NCBI GenBank assembly: GCA_051004815.1
Contig: JBPCJY010000142.1
Location: forward strand, 1-32,377
Length of the DNA stretch: 32,377 nt
Direction of reading: 5' to 3'
DNA from: JBBQXY01 sp051004815
Lineage (GTDB): Bacteria > Chloroflexota > Ktedonobacteria > Ktedonobacterales > Ktedonobacteraceae
Part shown: one piece after another, positions 1-8,737 of the stretch
Layout: every line of letters begins with the position of its first letter
Position numbering within the stretch: the stretch's first letter is position 1
Notes under the pieces: model-generated
The model's input: only the letters and a program-made list of their open reading frames with translations
What the model was told of the DNA's origin: nothing
The model's database searches: none
Position numbers and translations under genes: made by a program

Positions 1-31
1 TTGGGCCTGTCATTTGGAGGGGGGTTCGGTT

Positions 32-102
32 TTTCGTGTTGAGCGCGGTGAAGAATCTGCACTTGTGCATGCCAGAGGTTTTTCGCTGCTCTCAGAGTGA
101 CA
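32..102. repeat. Degenerate palindromic repeat at left edge
   Basis: Two diverged inverted arms, 32-58 and 75-102, match the inner arms of the intact hairpin at 8801-8866. The left arm agrees at about 20 of 27 positions and the right arm at about 24 of 28. Recognisable cores are GAAGAATCT on the left and TTCGCTGCTCTCAGAGTGAC on the right. It lies directly downstream of the minus-strand kinase gene, so its transcript would fold into an imperfect hairpin there. It appears to be an old, decayed copy. Confidence 0.6.
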
Positions 103-136
103 GCTTTCTCTCCAAACGTCTGCGTCACAAACGCCA

Positions 137-2494
137 CTACACTTTCAGCATGTCCAATGTCGCCAGGTACTGGCATTCGGCATAAGCCTGCGTAGCTCCA
201 GCCGACCCCAAAATAGGCAGGGGGCTATCATTGGGCGCAATTGTGCGACCCGTATAGGCGTATTGCGCCAACTGTTTCAATTGTAAGGCCGTGCCAAAGA
301 TAGCTTGATCACTCAGATTGGTGGCTTTGAGAATTTGTACATCGTAACCGCGCATCTTTGCAACCCAGTCCCGCAGATCCGTTAGCGCATTGTTCACATT
401 CTGGATATGTTGGAGCAGGACTGTATCATTGCCAGCGACCTGCTTTAGCTTATCCAGTTGCGCCGCCAATGCGTCGATATAACCCTGTTGGGTTGGCGAA
501 GAAAGCAAGCCGACGGGGATCGTTAGCATATCCTGTAAAGATTGCGGTAGATCACCGCTGCTCCGTGCGAATGATGTCCCATCAATTATTTCAATGATAC
601 GCGTGGCCTGACGAATGGCCAGCGCATCATCTACCTTTCCCTGTAGACTATCGGCAATACTTCCAGCCTTGTCATTCATACCCTGCACAGTATCGAAGAG
701 GTCAGCACTCAGACCGCCATGGGTAGGAAAACCAGGAAATGTGTAGAGAATATGCTGGACAAATGGCAACAGCGTAGAGCTAAAACTGGCCTGATAGAGC
801 TTTGCATTGTTTGAGAAGGTAGCAGGAGCCTGACCCATGTTTTCCTGGGTGACAAGAACAGATTGGAGACCAGCAAGCAGGTTGGCATGATGAGCATTAT
901 CAGTGTAGAGCAACGATGCTGTGCCATTTTGGATGACGAGTGAGCCAAGTGGAGTAACTTGTCCACCAACATTCTGTAGCCATGCATAAAATTGTTTACC
1001 TGCCGCCGGGGCCGGCATATTCTGCATGGTGATATGCAAGGTATCGTCGCGCCCAAGAGCATCATCCTGGAAGAAGACATGTCCCACAATAGCTTTGGGA
1101 AGTGCTTGCCTCGGCGGATGCGCCAACAGACTGGCGGCAAGTGAGCCAACAACGACTAACAAGAGCAGCAAAAAGATAATGACAAGTGCAAGCGGCGAGA
1201 AAAAGGTACCAGAGCCAGTTTTCCGCCGTGGCCCTTTTGTTGGAGCATCAGGCAAAACAGGCGGTTGCATTATAAACATAGGAGTGGGCGCAGGTGTCTG
1301 AAATTTGCCTGTTACCTGCGGCTGCCGCCAGGTAGGTGTACGCTGGGGTAGCGTATCGCTACCATGTGTAGCTTGCACGGGCAGTTGCTGCATCTGTCCT
1401 GTCGTTACGATGTTTGGAAAAGAGGGTATTGCCCCCGAAGAGCGCACAGTACCTTGCTTTTGTACAGCAGCAAACTTCGCGGAAATATCAGGTAGGGGCT
1501 GTGAGACGCCGAGAATAGATGCCCTATTGACCAACGATGGCGGCTCCGAGTTGGCGGGAAGAGGGCCACTGGACATATAAAAAAGCGGTTCGTTTGCTGT
1601 CTCCTGTGTGGTATTCAAGGTGAAATGGAAGTCTTGCTCTATCGCGCACGCTTCAGCAATAGCGGCTGCCATCTGGGAGGCCGTGGCAAAGCGCGAATTG
1701 GGGTCTTTCGCCATTGCTCGCAAAATCACTTCGGAGAGCGCAGCAGGAATATGCGGATTGATGAGCATGGGTGGCGTTGGCAACGTATTGATGTGATGCA
1801 TCATGATCGCTACATTACTCTCGCCATGGAACGGCAATACCCCTGTACACATTTCATAGAGAATGACCCCCAACGCATAAATATCGCTGCGGGAATTAGC
1901 CTGTTGACCGTTGACCTGTTCCGGGGAAAGATAGAGCGGCGATAAGATAGCGTCACTCCCCGGCAAATCCCCGATGCCAAAATCAGTAAGCATTGGTTCT
2001 CCGCTGGCAATGCGCTGCGTAGCATGCATATCGAGCAAAACATTGGATGGTTTGATGTCGTTATGGAAAATATTCTGTTCGTGGGCGTAATCTACCGCTG
2101 TACCCAGGCAGGAAAAGATAGAGACAATATCGGCAACCGCGGGAAACTTGCCAACACGAGAAGTATGTTGGATGAGGTCGGCCAGAGTGCTATGTCCCTC
2201 AATATAGTCCATAACGATGTAAGGCGTCGTCACCCTTGTTTCGTTCGAACGCGTTATATCGGTTTCGTGTACCTGTACAATATGAGAATGATGCAGAGCA
2301 ATAATGGCTTGCCATTCTTTCATGAAATGGTTGATGAAGTTATAGTCAGCCTGGAGAAGATCTGGATGGAGCAGTTTCACGGCAACGTTTTGCCGCCGTT
2401 GTAGATCATAGCCTTGCCACACTTCACCAGTGTTCCCATGACCCAGCAGCTTTTGCAGTTCATATTGCCCAAGACGGCGCGGAGTAGTAGTCAT
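137..2494 (-). CDS. Membrane-anchored serine/threonine protein kinase
   Basis: A Hanks-type kinase of 785 aa. The cytoplasmic kinase domain spans roughly residues 10-285: glycine loop GHGNTGEVW (18-26), ATP lysine in VAVK (K40), catalytic loop HNDIKPSN (144-151), DFG (171-173) and an SPEQ activation-loop end. The HRD arginine is replaced by Asn, so it is a non-RD kinase. A low-complexity Pro/Thr/Gln linker follows, then one transmembrane helix (about 432-457) and an extracellular region of about 330 aa. The first part of that region (near VGHVFFQDDALGRDD) resembles the C-terminal domain of RskA-type anti-sigma factors; the rest is helical and unrecognised. The start ATG at 2494 is preferred because AAGGG lies 8 nt upstream; an in-frame TTG at 2524 would add ten residues without a clear ribosome site. 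The gene is divergent from the Bax1-like gene. Its substrate is unknown. Confidence 0.93.
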   Translation of the reverse strand: MTTTPRRLGQYELQKLLGHGNTGEVWQGYDLQRRQNVAVKLLHPDLLQADYNFINHFMKEWQAIIALHHSHIVQVHETDITRSNETRVTTPYIVMDYIEGHSTLADLIQHTSRVGKFPAVADIVSIFSCLGTAVDYAHEQNIFHNDIKPSNVLLDMHATQRIASGEPMLTDFGIGDLPGSDAILSPLYLSPEQVNGQQANSRSDIYALGVILYEMCTGVLPFHGESNVAIMMHHINTLPTPPMLINPHIPAALSEVILRAMAKDPNSRFATASQMAAAIAEACAIEQDFHFTLNTTQETANEPLFYMSSGPLPANSEPPSLVNRASILGVSQPLPDISAKFAAVQKQGTVRSSGAIPSFPNIVTTGQMQQLPVQATHGSDTLPQRTPTWRQPQVTGKFQTPAPTPMFIMQPPVLPDAPTKGPRRKTGSGTFFSPLALVIIFLLLLLVVVGSLAASLLAHPPRQALPKAIVGHVFFQDDALGRDDTLHITMQNMPAPAAGKQFYAWLQNVGGQVTPLGSLVIQNGTASLLYTDNAHHANLLAGLQSVLVTQENMGQAPATFSNNAKLYQASFSSTLLPFVQHILYTFPGFPTHGGLSADLFDTVQGMNDKAGSIADSLQGKVDDALAIRQATRIIEIIDGTSFARSSGDLPQSLQDMLTIPVGLLSSPTQQGYIDALAAQLDKLKQVAGNDTVLLQHIQNVNNALTDLRDWVAKMRGYDVQILKATNLSDQAIFGTALQLKQLAQYAYTGRTIAPNDSPLPILGSAGATQAYAECQYLATLDMLKV

Positions 2495-2621
2495 ACCTGT
2501 AGCCCTTACATGGAACCAACCCAATCAATCTACAGAACGATTCACTATTACCATACCAAATTAGTGCATATGTGTTCAAGTATACGCTACTTTTATCCTA
2601 TCGGATTGGCCCTTTTTCCAG

Positions 2622-2627
2622 TATAAT
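2622..2627 (+). promoter_or_regulatory. Possible -10 box for the Bax1-like gene
   Basis: A perfect TATAAT lies 43 nt before the GTG start at 2671, in the divergent intergenic region. No good -35 hexamer is found at 16-18 nt, so it is a weak call based on the -10 alone. The same intergenic space must also hold the promoter of the opposite kinase gene, which I could not place. Confidence 0.35.
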
Positions 2628-2670
2628 GGAGATTGCAAGGAATAGCATAGCCTACTAGCAGGAGCCACAA

Positions 2671-4785
2671 GTGCGCTTTAGCCTACAAGATGTCAAAAAG
2701 CAGGTCCAGCGGCGCGGAGACGAGTTGATCGTGCGCTTGCACTTTCTTCATCCCGGCACACTACATACTGAAATAGATCGTCTCATTGCCTATTATGAGC
2801 AACACGCCAGCAAAGGCGCACCGCGCAGACTCTTCTCTATTGATGATGCGCGTGCCTGTATTGGAGATTACCGTCTGGCACATTGCCTTACCTGCGTGCT
2901 GAGTGCCTGGTACACCTGGCGATCGCAGAGCTGGCACGATGTATTGACAAACATTGGGGGCGATGCTACCTTGCGCCTTGCAGAAGCAGGTATACTTTCC
3001 CCCGTACATCTGCGACTGGCATTGTTCAACGTTGTCAACGAAAACTACCAGGGCTTTTTGGGCAAGCAGCAACGAGCCGAGGGACTGCAATTATTTGCTA
3101 CACAATATGGACTTGCTTTACCTGATTTAGAGTATCTGCTAGTCGTGGACAGCGATGAAGAGGAGATACTGGTACGCGACACACCACAGCCGCCCACGGC
3201 CCAGAGCGTGGCAACATTGTATAATCAATGGGTCTTCGAGGCGGCTCTGTTTAATGCATCGAGTGTCCACTTTGTGATCGACTGCGCTGCCTTTGAACGA
3301 GCGCAGCAGACCATGCAGACTATGACAGGGACAGGCGTCGGAGCGGTCATCAAACGTCTGTGTTATCTGGCACGCGTGCTCGGCGTGTACTACGATTTGA
3401 GCTACGACACGGATGATGCGGAGGCAATAACAATTGCACCCCGCTTGCATCTTACGCTCTATGGCCCCCAGGAGATGACAGGTGCGCCACAACAGTACGG
3501 CTTGCGCCTGGCCCGACTCTGCCGTATGCTGCTTGGCTATGGGAGCAATAGGGTACCAACGCGGCAACAAACTACCAACGGCAAGCAACGCCAGGGCGGG
3601 AGCAAGGCGTATTTGCTCAGCGATGCCATCGTGCAGGCCGACGCCACCGTCCATTTTTTACAACGCTCGTATTCCTTTCATATTGATACGAGTGTCCTTT
3701 CGTTGTTGCCAGCACTAGAAGAGGGAACGTCCGCGACCACAAAGGTTCCCACCTCTTCTCCCAACACAACCCCTACCCCTACGGAATCAGGGGTGGGCAT
3801 TGCTCTATCCGCACCTATACCTACGTCATCAGTCTTCGATAGCAGCATTGAGCAGTCTTTCGCGGAAGCTTTCACAGCATTGCAAAACAGTCATGCCGTT
3901 GAAGGATGGCAACTTATTCGTGAACCTGAACCATTATTGCTCGAGCACAGCATATTCATCCCTGATTTTGCGCTGACACGCGACCAGCAGCGTATCTACG
4001 TGGAGATATTGGGATTCTGGACACCATCCTATCGCGAACGTAAAATCCAGAAACTGCAACAGTTGCAGCACCGCAACGACATTGTCTTAGCCATTCCCAA
4101 CGAGGCACGCGAGGCTTTTGCCGCTCGACCGGGCGAGAGCGCGGGACTACCACCGCAGTTTCCCATCGTCTGGTATGACAACCAATTATCGGCGACCGAA
4201 CTCCTGCACCTGTTACGTGGCCACTATGATGATTTTGCCAGGCGACTGGCGATAATTGATGTCGCGCAGGTACAACAACGTGTGCAGCATGAGGGATTGC
4301 TACCTGAGCAAACCTGCTTTGCGCTACTACACTGTTATCGTCGCTCAGAACTTCCCTTGGCGGCAGAGCGTGTCATTACAGAAGATGTGCTTTTTGCTAG
4401 CGGCATAGGACTCTACCACACCCATTGGATGGAACAATTACGCATATCGTTCGTAGAATGGATAGGCAGTGCCGGTATTTCCTCACTGCTAGAAGTTTTA
4501 CAGGCAAGCCGACAGCGTTGGCCGCTATTGCGCAGTTGTGAGGATGCAACAATCGAAGCTATCCTGGGACTCTGGCCAGAGGTGAGCATAAGCCGCAGCT
4601 CCATTTTTGAAGCGTCGGTAGCAGTCACCGTGCCAGGGGCCGAGAACGTGGAGCAAAGCCAGGAAGCTGTCGATTACTCGGAACAGACCCCCATCGCGGG
4701 CAAAAAAGCAGTCCGTGGCAAAGCCACCGTAACAAAAAAACGGCTGGTTCGTGAAACCTCACAAGGGGATCTATGGGATAATTAA
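2671..4785 (+). CDS. DUF790 / Bax1-like PD-(D/E)xK nuclease
   Basis: A 704-aa protein of the DUF790 family, whose archaeal members (Bax1) are nucleases that bind and stimulate the XPB helicase. The N-terminal part (about 1-110) has the family's typical opening, with HFLHPGT and a helical region. The nuclease core is visible as IPDF (P431, D432), then VEILGFWTP (E445) and ERK (K458), a PD-(D/E)xK arrangement with the family's conserved GFWTP. A Pro/Thr/Ser-rich linker lies near residues 350-385. The C-terminus ends in a basic Lys/Arg-rich tail of about 40 aa after an acidic stretch. The start is GTG with AGGAG 6 nt upstream. In archaea bax1 is usually next to xpb; here the XPB-like gene is about 15 kb away at 19958. 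It may be co-transcribed with the kinase that follows 66 nt later. The family call is strong; the activity is inferred. Confidence 0.88.
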   Translation: MRFSLQDVKKQVQRRGDELIVRLHFLHPGTLHTEIDRLIAYYEQHASKGAPRRLFSIDDARACIGDYRLAHCLTCVLSAWYTWRSQSWHDVLTNIGGDATLRLAEAGILSPVHLRLALFNVVNENYQGFLGKQQRAEGLQLFATQYGLALPDLEYLLVVDSDEEEILVRDTPQPPTAQSVATLYNQWVFEAALFNASSVHFVIDCAAFERAQQTMQTMTGTGVGAVIKRLCYLARVLGVYYDLSYDTDDAEAITIAPRLHLTLYGPQEMTGAPQQYGLRLARLCRMLLGYGSNRVPTRQQTTNGKQRQGGSKAYLLSDAIVQADATVHFLQRSYSFHIDTSVLSLLPALEEGTSATTKVPTSSPNTTPTPTESGVGIALSAPIPTSSVFDSSIEQSFAEAFTALQNSHAVEGWQLIREPEPLLLEHSIFIPDFALTRDQQRIYVEILGFWTPSYRERKIQKLQQLQHRNDIVLAIPNEAREAFAARPGESAGLPPQFPIVWYDNQLSATELLHLLRGHYDDFARRLAIIDVAQVQQRVQHEGLLPEQTCFALLHCYRRSELPLAAERVITEDVLFASGIGLYHTHWMEQLRISFVEWIGSAGISSLLEVLQASRQRWPLLRSCEDATIEAILGLWPEVSISRSSIFEASVAVTVPGAENVEQSQEAVDYSEQTPIAGKKAVRGKATVTKKRLVRETSQGDLWDN

Positions 4786-4851
4786 TTCGCCAACCTTCAA
4801 CGCCTTGTCCCTGTCCTGGGCTGGCCTACGTCTTTAAATATAAATTCATAA

Positions 4852-6909
4852 ATGGATTGTTACATGGATATAAAAGAACTAATAGGTATCACGCTGGGTA
4901 CCTGCACACTTGAGCAGATCATTGGTCGCGGCGGTATGGGTGCTGTTTACCTGGCCCAGCAAGCCCGCCCGGTACGAACAGTAGCGGTAAAAGTGCTCAT
5001 TCCCACAAATGTGTACGAATCAGATCAACAGCGTATCTTCCTGGAACGGTTTCGCCGTGAAGCTGACACGATAGCAAAGCTGGAACATAAAAATATATTG
5101 CCAATCTATGAATATGCGGAAGCAGTCGTCGATGGGCAACAGTTAGCCTATCTGGTGATGCCATTTATTCGTGGTGGAACGTTGCGTGAACGCATGGATG
5201 AAATGAAACGCAGCGGAGGACATTTTGAGCTACAAGTGGTCGCCAGCTACATTAGTCAGGTCGCGGACGCGCTCAGTTACGCGCATGGTATGGGTGTTGT
5301 CCACCGTGATATCAAACCCGGCAACCTGCTGTTTCACACAGATGGACGTTTACTGCTCGGCGACTTTGGTATTGTACGTTTGAAGGCCATGCCGGCTTTG
5401 ACCAGCGTAGGAAGCTTTCTCGGCACGGCGGAATATGCCTCACCGGAGCAGATTAGCACCAGTAACATAGATTATCGCTCCGATATTTACTCGCTGGGCA
5501 TCATCCTGTATGAACTATTGACGGGTACAGTGCCTTTTACCGGCCCTAATGCCTTTCAGATCATGGCATCGAAAATGACTGATCCCGTGCCATCTGTGCG
5601 TGACAGCCGATCCGATCTTTCTCCCGCCATCGAAGCGGTGGTGGTGAAAGCCCTCGCGAAAAATCCGGCGGATCGCTACCAAAACGCGGCCATGATGGCC
5701 GCCGATCTACAAGCTGCCGTCGCATCAACCGCGACCCCATTACGCCTCAGTGGAGATGGCAACAACATCGATCTGACGATGGCGGAACGTCCATGGGGCA
5801 TTCACTCGCCCATGAGCGCGACGGCACCATCTACCCTGGTCGCGCCCACCATTCCTCAAGCACAACCGTACGCCGCGGGGCAACAAGGACAACAAGCCCC
5901 TGGACAGTGGCAATTGCCGTCACAAATGCAGACGCCTCTGCCCACGTATCCGGTTGGGTTACACCCCCCTACCTTCCAGGATGATGAACAGGATAAACTG
6001 CATCCCAACAGCAACGCCCAGGCTCAAGATGCCATCACCTATCGTCCTGGTCGTCGCTTATTCTTTTATGGCACGGCCTTAATGGCTTTGTTGTTGCAGT
6101 TCCTCGTTTTCTTCCTACTGACTTTCAAAGATGTCTCAGGGGTAGTGGCGATGCTGGGCATCCTCGTGGGCAGCGGCATCAACTTGCTCATATTGGCCGC
6201 TATCAGCTTTACCGGTGTGACGCGTGACCGTAGCATAGGCAAGTACATCTATCGTGGCCTTATCGTGTCCCTGCTCGCACCTATCCTGAGCGGGCTCTTC
6301 ATTGGTTTTGGAGAGGCGGGCAAAGGCACCGCAGCAATTTTGGCATATGTCGTCTTATTGCTCTGTAACCTGTTCGCACTGCGACAACTGGCTCTCACTG
6401 ATAAAGCCAAAGAACAAGTGGAAGTCGCGCCAGTGTTTTGGAAAGCGACCATTGGCGGTGCGCTCACCGGTCTGTTGCCACTCATCATCATCCTGTTATT
6501 CGCCCTGCCCACGCTCCTTGTGCCTGTGCGCAACGTACCACCACTGCTCAACTTACTCGGCATCTTGCTCATAGTGCTCATTGGCATCCCCACGCCAGGA
6601 GCCGTAATGGCCGTCTGGCAGACACGCCGCGCTACCATTCGCTTCCCTTCGCTGGTACGTAGCAGTGCGTTGTCCGGTATGTTGATGTCAGCCGGAGCCT
6701 TTCTCTTTGTCGCCATCTTTGGGCTAGCCTTCTCCAGTCATAGCACTGCATCACTCAGCAATATTCGTCAATCCTGGCTTGCCCTCCTCATCATGATGGC
6801 ACTGCTAGCCCTCATGGGTGCCTTACGTGGCATGCTAGACGCCTGGATATACCAAAAAATACGCCGCCGCGACAAGAGAGCCACCAGCACCCCCACCACC
6901 CGATCATAA
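4852..6909 (+). CDS. Serine/threonine protein kinase with polytopic membrane domain
   Basis: A 685-aa kinase. The N-terminal catalytic domain (about 15-290) is complete: GRGGMGAVYLA (25-35), VAVKVL (K47), HRDIKPGN (151-158), DFG (171-173), GTAEYASPEQ (191-200) and a DIYSLG motif. A Pro/Gln/Ala-rich linker (about 315-395) leads to a C-terminal region with about eight hydrophobic segments between residues 403 and 662, ending in a basic tail. Multi-pass C-termini are less usual than the single-helix plan of the other kinase here. The start is uncertain: ATG at 4852 and ATG at 4864 are both possible, and neither has a convincing ribosome site. The gene follows the Bax1-like gene by 66 nt with no terminator seen between them. 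The membrane part may sense a signal or simply anchor the kinase. Confidence 0.92.
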   Translation: MDCYMDIKELIGITLGTCTLEQIIGRGGMGAVYLAQQARPVRTVAVKVLIPTNVYESDQQRIFLERFRREADTIAKLEHKNILPIYEYAEAVVDGQQLAYLVMPFIRGGTLRERMDEMKRSGGHFELQVVASYISQVADALSYAHGMGVVHRDIKPGNLLFHTDGRLLLGDFGIVRLKAMPALTSVGSFLGTAEYASPEQISTSNIDYRSDIYSLGIILYELLTGTVPFTGPNAFQIMASKMTDPVPSVRDSRSDLSPAIEAVVVKALAKNPADRYQNAAMMAADLQAAVASTATPLRLSGDGNNIDLTMAERPWGIHSPMSATAPSTLVAPTIPQAQPYAAGQQGQQAPGQWQLPSQMQTPLPTYPVGLHPPTFQDDEQDKLHPNSNAQAQDAITYRPGRRLFFYGTALMALLLQFLVFFLLTFKDVSGVVAMLGILVGSGINLLILAAISFTGVTRDRSIGKYIYRGLIVSLLAPILSGLFIGFGEAGKGTAAILAYVVLLLCNLFALRQLALTDKAKEQVEVAPVFWKATIGGALTGLLPLIIILLFALPTLLVPVRNVPPLLNLLGILLIVLIGIPTPGAVMAVWQTRRATIRFPSLVRSSALSGMLMSAGAFLFVAIFGLAFSSHSTASLSNIRQSWLALLIMMALLALMGALRGMLDAWIYQKIRRRDKRATSTPTTRS

Positions 6910-6983
6910 ACCCCTGCGAGCAATGCGTAGGGGCCGGTTTACCGCGCCCACCGCCGCACCCTGTCTGCACCCTGCCTGGGAGG

Positions 6984-7142
6984 CAGGTAATAACAGGTAA
7001 TAATCGGCCCGTCCCGTTGCCTACACAGATAGGTTGTTCAGGTGCGTAGGGACAGGGGGCTGGGTCGTGGTAGATAGGGGGCCTTGTGCCTGTCCTCGTC
7101 CTGTGGGAAGGATGCAGACCCCCACCAAGGACAGGCACAAAG
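6984..7142. repeat. Intergenic repeats and hairpin between convergent genes
   Basis: The 269-nt gap between the convergent kinase and DinB-like genes has no gene I can support. It holds a tandem CAGGTAATAA pair (6984-6993 and 6994-7003), a GCCTGGGAGGC mini-palindrome just before it, and a hairpin with arms 7082-7096 and 7128-7142 (14 of 15 bp, core TTGTGCCTGTCCT). The hairpin lacks a long T tract but could stop transcription from either side. A G-rich motif, GCGTAGGG, occurs twice (near 6919 and 7046) and recalls the ends of the other repeats in the window. Confidence 0.5.
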
Positions 7143-7178
7143 CTTCTTTACAATATATTGTCCCCTTCGCAAGCACGG

Positions 7179-7685
7179 TTATCGCACTGCCTTAACACAT
7201 ACTTTCAATTGCTCCACATGGTCTTTGAGATGTTGGCATACAAACTCATTGATGAACCACTCCAGAGGCTTTTCGCCATATTTGGGGTGAAGCCCCGTTA
7301 AGGCTAAATCATCATCAGTCAGTGTACCCAACACCTCTTCCAATTGCGCATAACTCGCGGGGAACGCGGCCAGGATTTGTGGCAAGGGATCGCGCTTATG
7401 CTCTTCAATGAAACGCAAACGCCCCTCCTGCTGCATCGTTCGCCCAAAATTCTGTCCAGGATTGGCAACAAGTTTGGCAATTTCACTGCTCCAATAGGGC
7501 ATGAACTCCAAAATGTGCGCCAGATTTTCCATGATCGACCACTCGCCTCTAGCTGGCACCACATACAGTTGTAGCGGATCTAACTCCGTCAATGGTCCTT
7601 CGATAAGTTGAACGATGTCAGCACACGATTGCTGCACACTCAAACGAATTTGCTCTACCTTTGGATTGGCTGCTGCTGCTGTCAT
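7179..7685 (-). CDS. DinB-like family protein
   Basis: A 168-aa protein with the look of the DinB/YfiT four-helix bundle superfamily. It has an N-terminal helix, a GEWSIMENLAHI stretch (the typical W-S-..-H helix carrying the first metal-ligand histidine) and a C-terminal HLKDHVEQL helix with further histidines. Members are often metal-binding proteins of unknown role, some acting as thiol S-transferases. The ATG start has AAGGGGC about 6 nt upstream. The gene is convergent with the kinase and divergent from the dehydratase gene, and the gap to the latter is only 94 nt. A second, different DinB-like gene lies at 26874-27356. No specific function can be assigned. Confidence 0.8.
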   Translation of the reverse strand: MTAAAANPKVEQIRLSVQQSCADIVQLIEGPLTELDPLQLYVVPARGEWSIMENLAHILEFMPYWSSEIAKLVANPGQNFGRTMQQEGRLRFIEEHKRDPLPQILAAFPASYAQLEEVLGTLTDDDLALTGLHPKYGEKPLEWFINEFVCQHLKDHVEQLKVCVKAVR

Positions 7686-7779
7686 AACATTGCCCCTTTA
7701 CTTTTCTCACGTTTTCTTCCATTATGCTATAAAGAACATGTGAAGTACAACTACTCACCACTACCAAGGAGCTAAGATC

Positions 7780-8733
7780 ATGCATGTACCAACTATGACG
7801 GATGTCCTGCTCGCCCAACGACAGATTCGCCCCTATCTTTCACGTACGCCTCTCCATAGCTACCCTGCCATCAACGAATTAGTCGGGACAACGCTTTTTA
7901 TAAAACACGAAAATTATCAGCCGATCGGTGCTTTCAAAGTACGAGGTGGTATCAATCTGATCTCCCAACTAAGTTCAGAAGAACGTGAACATGGCGTGAT
8001 CGCCGCCTCAACCGGCAATCACGGCCAGTCAGTAGCCTATGCCGCTCGTCGCTTTGGCGTGCAAGCTCGCATTGTAGTACCCGAAGGTGCCAACCCAGGC
8101 AAAGTTGTCGCCATGCAAGGGATGGGTGCCGAGGTCATCTTTCACGGCTCTATTTATGACGAGGCCCAATTGTATTGCGAGAGCTTGGCGCAAGAACACG
8201 GCTATCGCTACATCCACTCTGGCAACGAGCCGCTCCTCATTGCCGGCGTCGCCACCTCCGCCCTGGAAATGTTGGAAGATCAGCCAGAACTCGATGTGAT
8301 TATCGTCCCCATTGGCGGTGGCAGTGGAGCCGCCGGTGCCTGCATAGTAGCAGCCACCATGAAACCGACAGTGCGTGTGATTGGCGTGCAGGCAGCCGCA
8401 TCACCCGCCGCCTACGAATCTTGGAAGCAGAAGACATTAGTCGAGGTCCCCAACCGCACCAAAGCCGAGGGACTGGCTACCGGTCGCGCCTTCGCACTAC
8501 CCCAGGAAATCATGACCAGCATGCTACATGAGTTTGTGCTGGTAAGCGAGGAAGAGATAGCACGGGCCATGGTCTGGTACATCGAACGGGCGCATACCCT
8601 CGCCGAAGGAGCCGGTGCAGCCTCCTTGGCCGCCGCCTATCAACTACGCGAAGAACTCCAAGGAAAGAAAGTAGGCATCGTCTGTTCAGGTGGCAATGTG
8701 TCCCTGGAACAGCTAAGGAATGCACTGGCGTAA
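7780..8733 (+). CDS. Threonine/serine dehydratase, PLP-dependent
   Basis: A 317-aa fold-type II PLP enzyme of the threonine ammonia-lyase/serine racemase group, which deaminates L-threonine to 2-oxobutyrate or a similar hydroxy-amino acid. The PLP lysine is K53 in GAFKVRGG. Further landmarks are the substrate loop STGNHGQ (77-83), the phosphate-binding glycine loop GGGSGAAG (179-186) and SGGN (303-306). There is no C-terminal ACT-like domain, so this is the short, catabolic-type or serine-racemase-like form rather than feedback-inhibited biosynthetic IlvA. The start ATG follows AAGGAG by about 9 nt. A second in-frame ATG at 7795 (M6) has a poorer ribosome site. The exact substrate cannot be decided from sequence alone; L-threo-3-hydroxyaspartate is another possibility. 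The nested hairpin repeat follows immediately after the stop codon. Confidence 0.9.
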   Translation: MHVPTMTDVLLAQRQIRPYLSRTPLHSYPAINELVGTTLFIKHENYQPIGAFKVRGGINLISQLSSEEREHGVIAASTGNHGQSVAYAARRFGVQARIVVPEGANPGKVVAMQGMGAEVIFHGSIYDEAQLYCESLAQEHGYRYIHSGNEPLLIAGVATSALEMLEDQPELDVIIVPIGGGSGAAGACIVAATMKPTVRVIGVQAAASPAAYESWKQKTLVEVPNRTKAEGLATGRAFALPQEIMTSMLHEFVLVSEEEIARAMVWYIERAHTLAEGAGAASLAAAYQLREELQGKKVGIVCSGGNVSLEQLRNALA

Positions 8734-8737
8734 TAGC

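Noticed and set aside
3139..3654. Minus-strand reading frame of 171 codons
   Set aside because: Antisense to the Bax1-like gene, Cys/His-rich, with no ribosome site or known motif.
6910..7178. Possible small RNA or riboswitch
   Set aside because: The gap lies between gene 3' ends, so a riboswitch makes no sense, and I could not find a promoter; repeats explain the structure.
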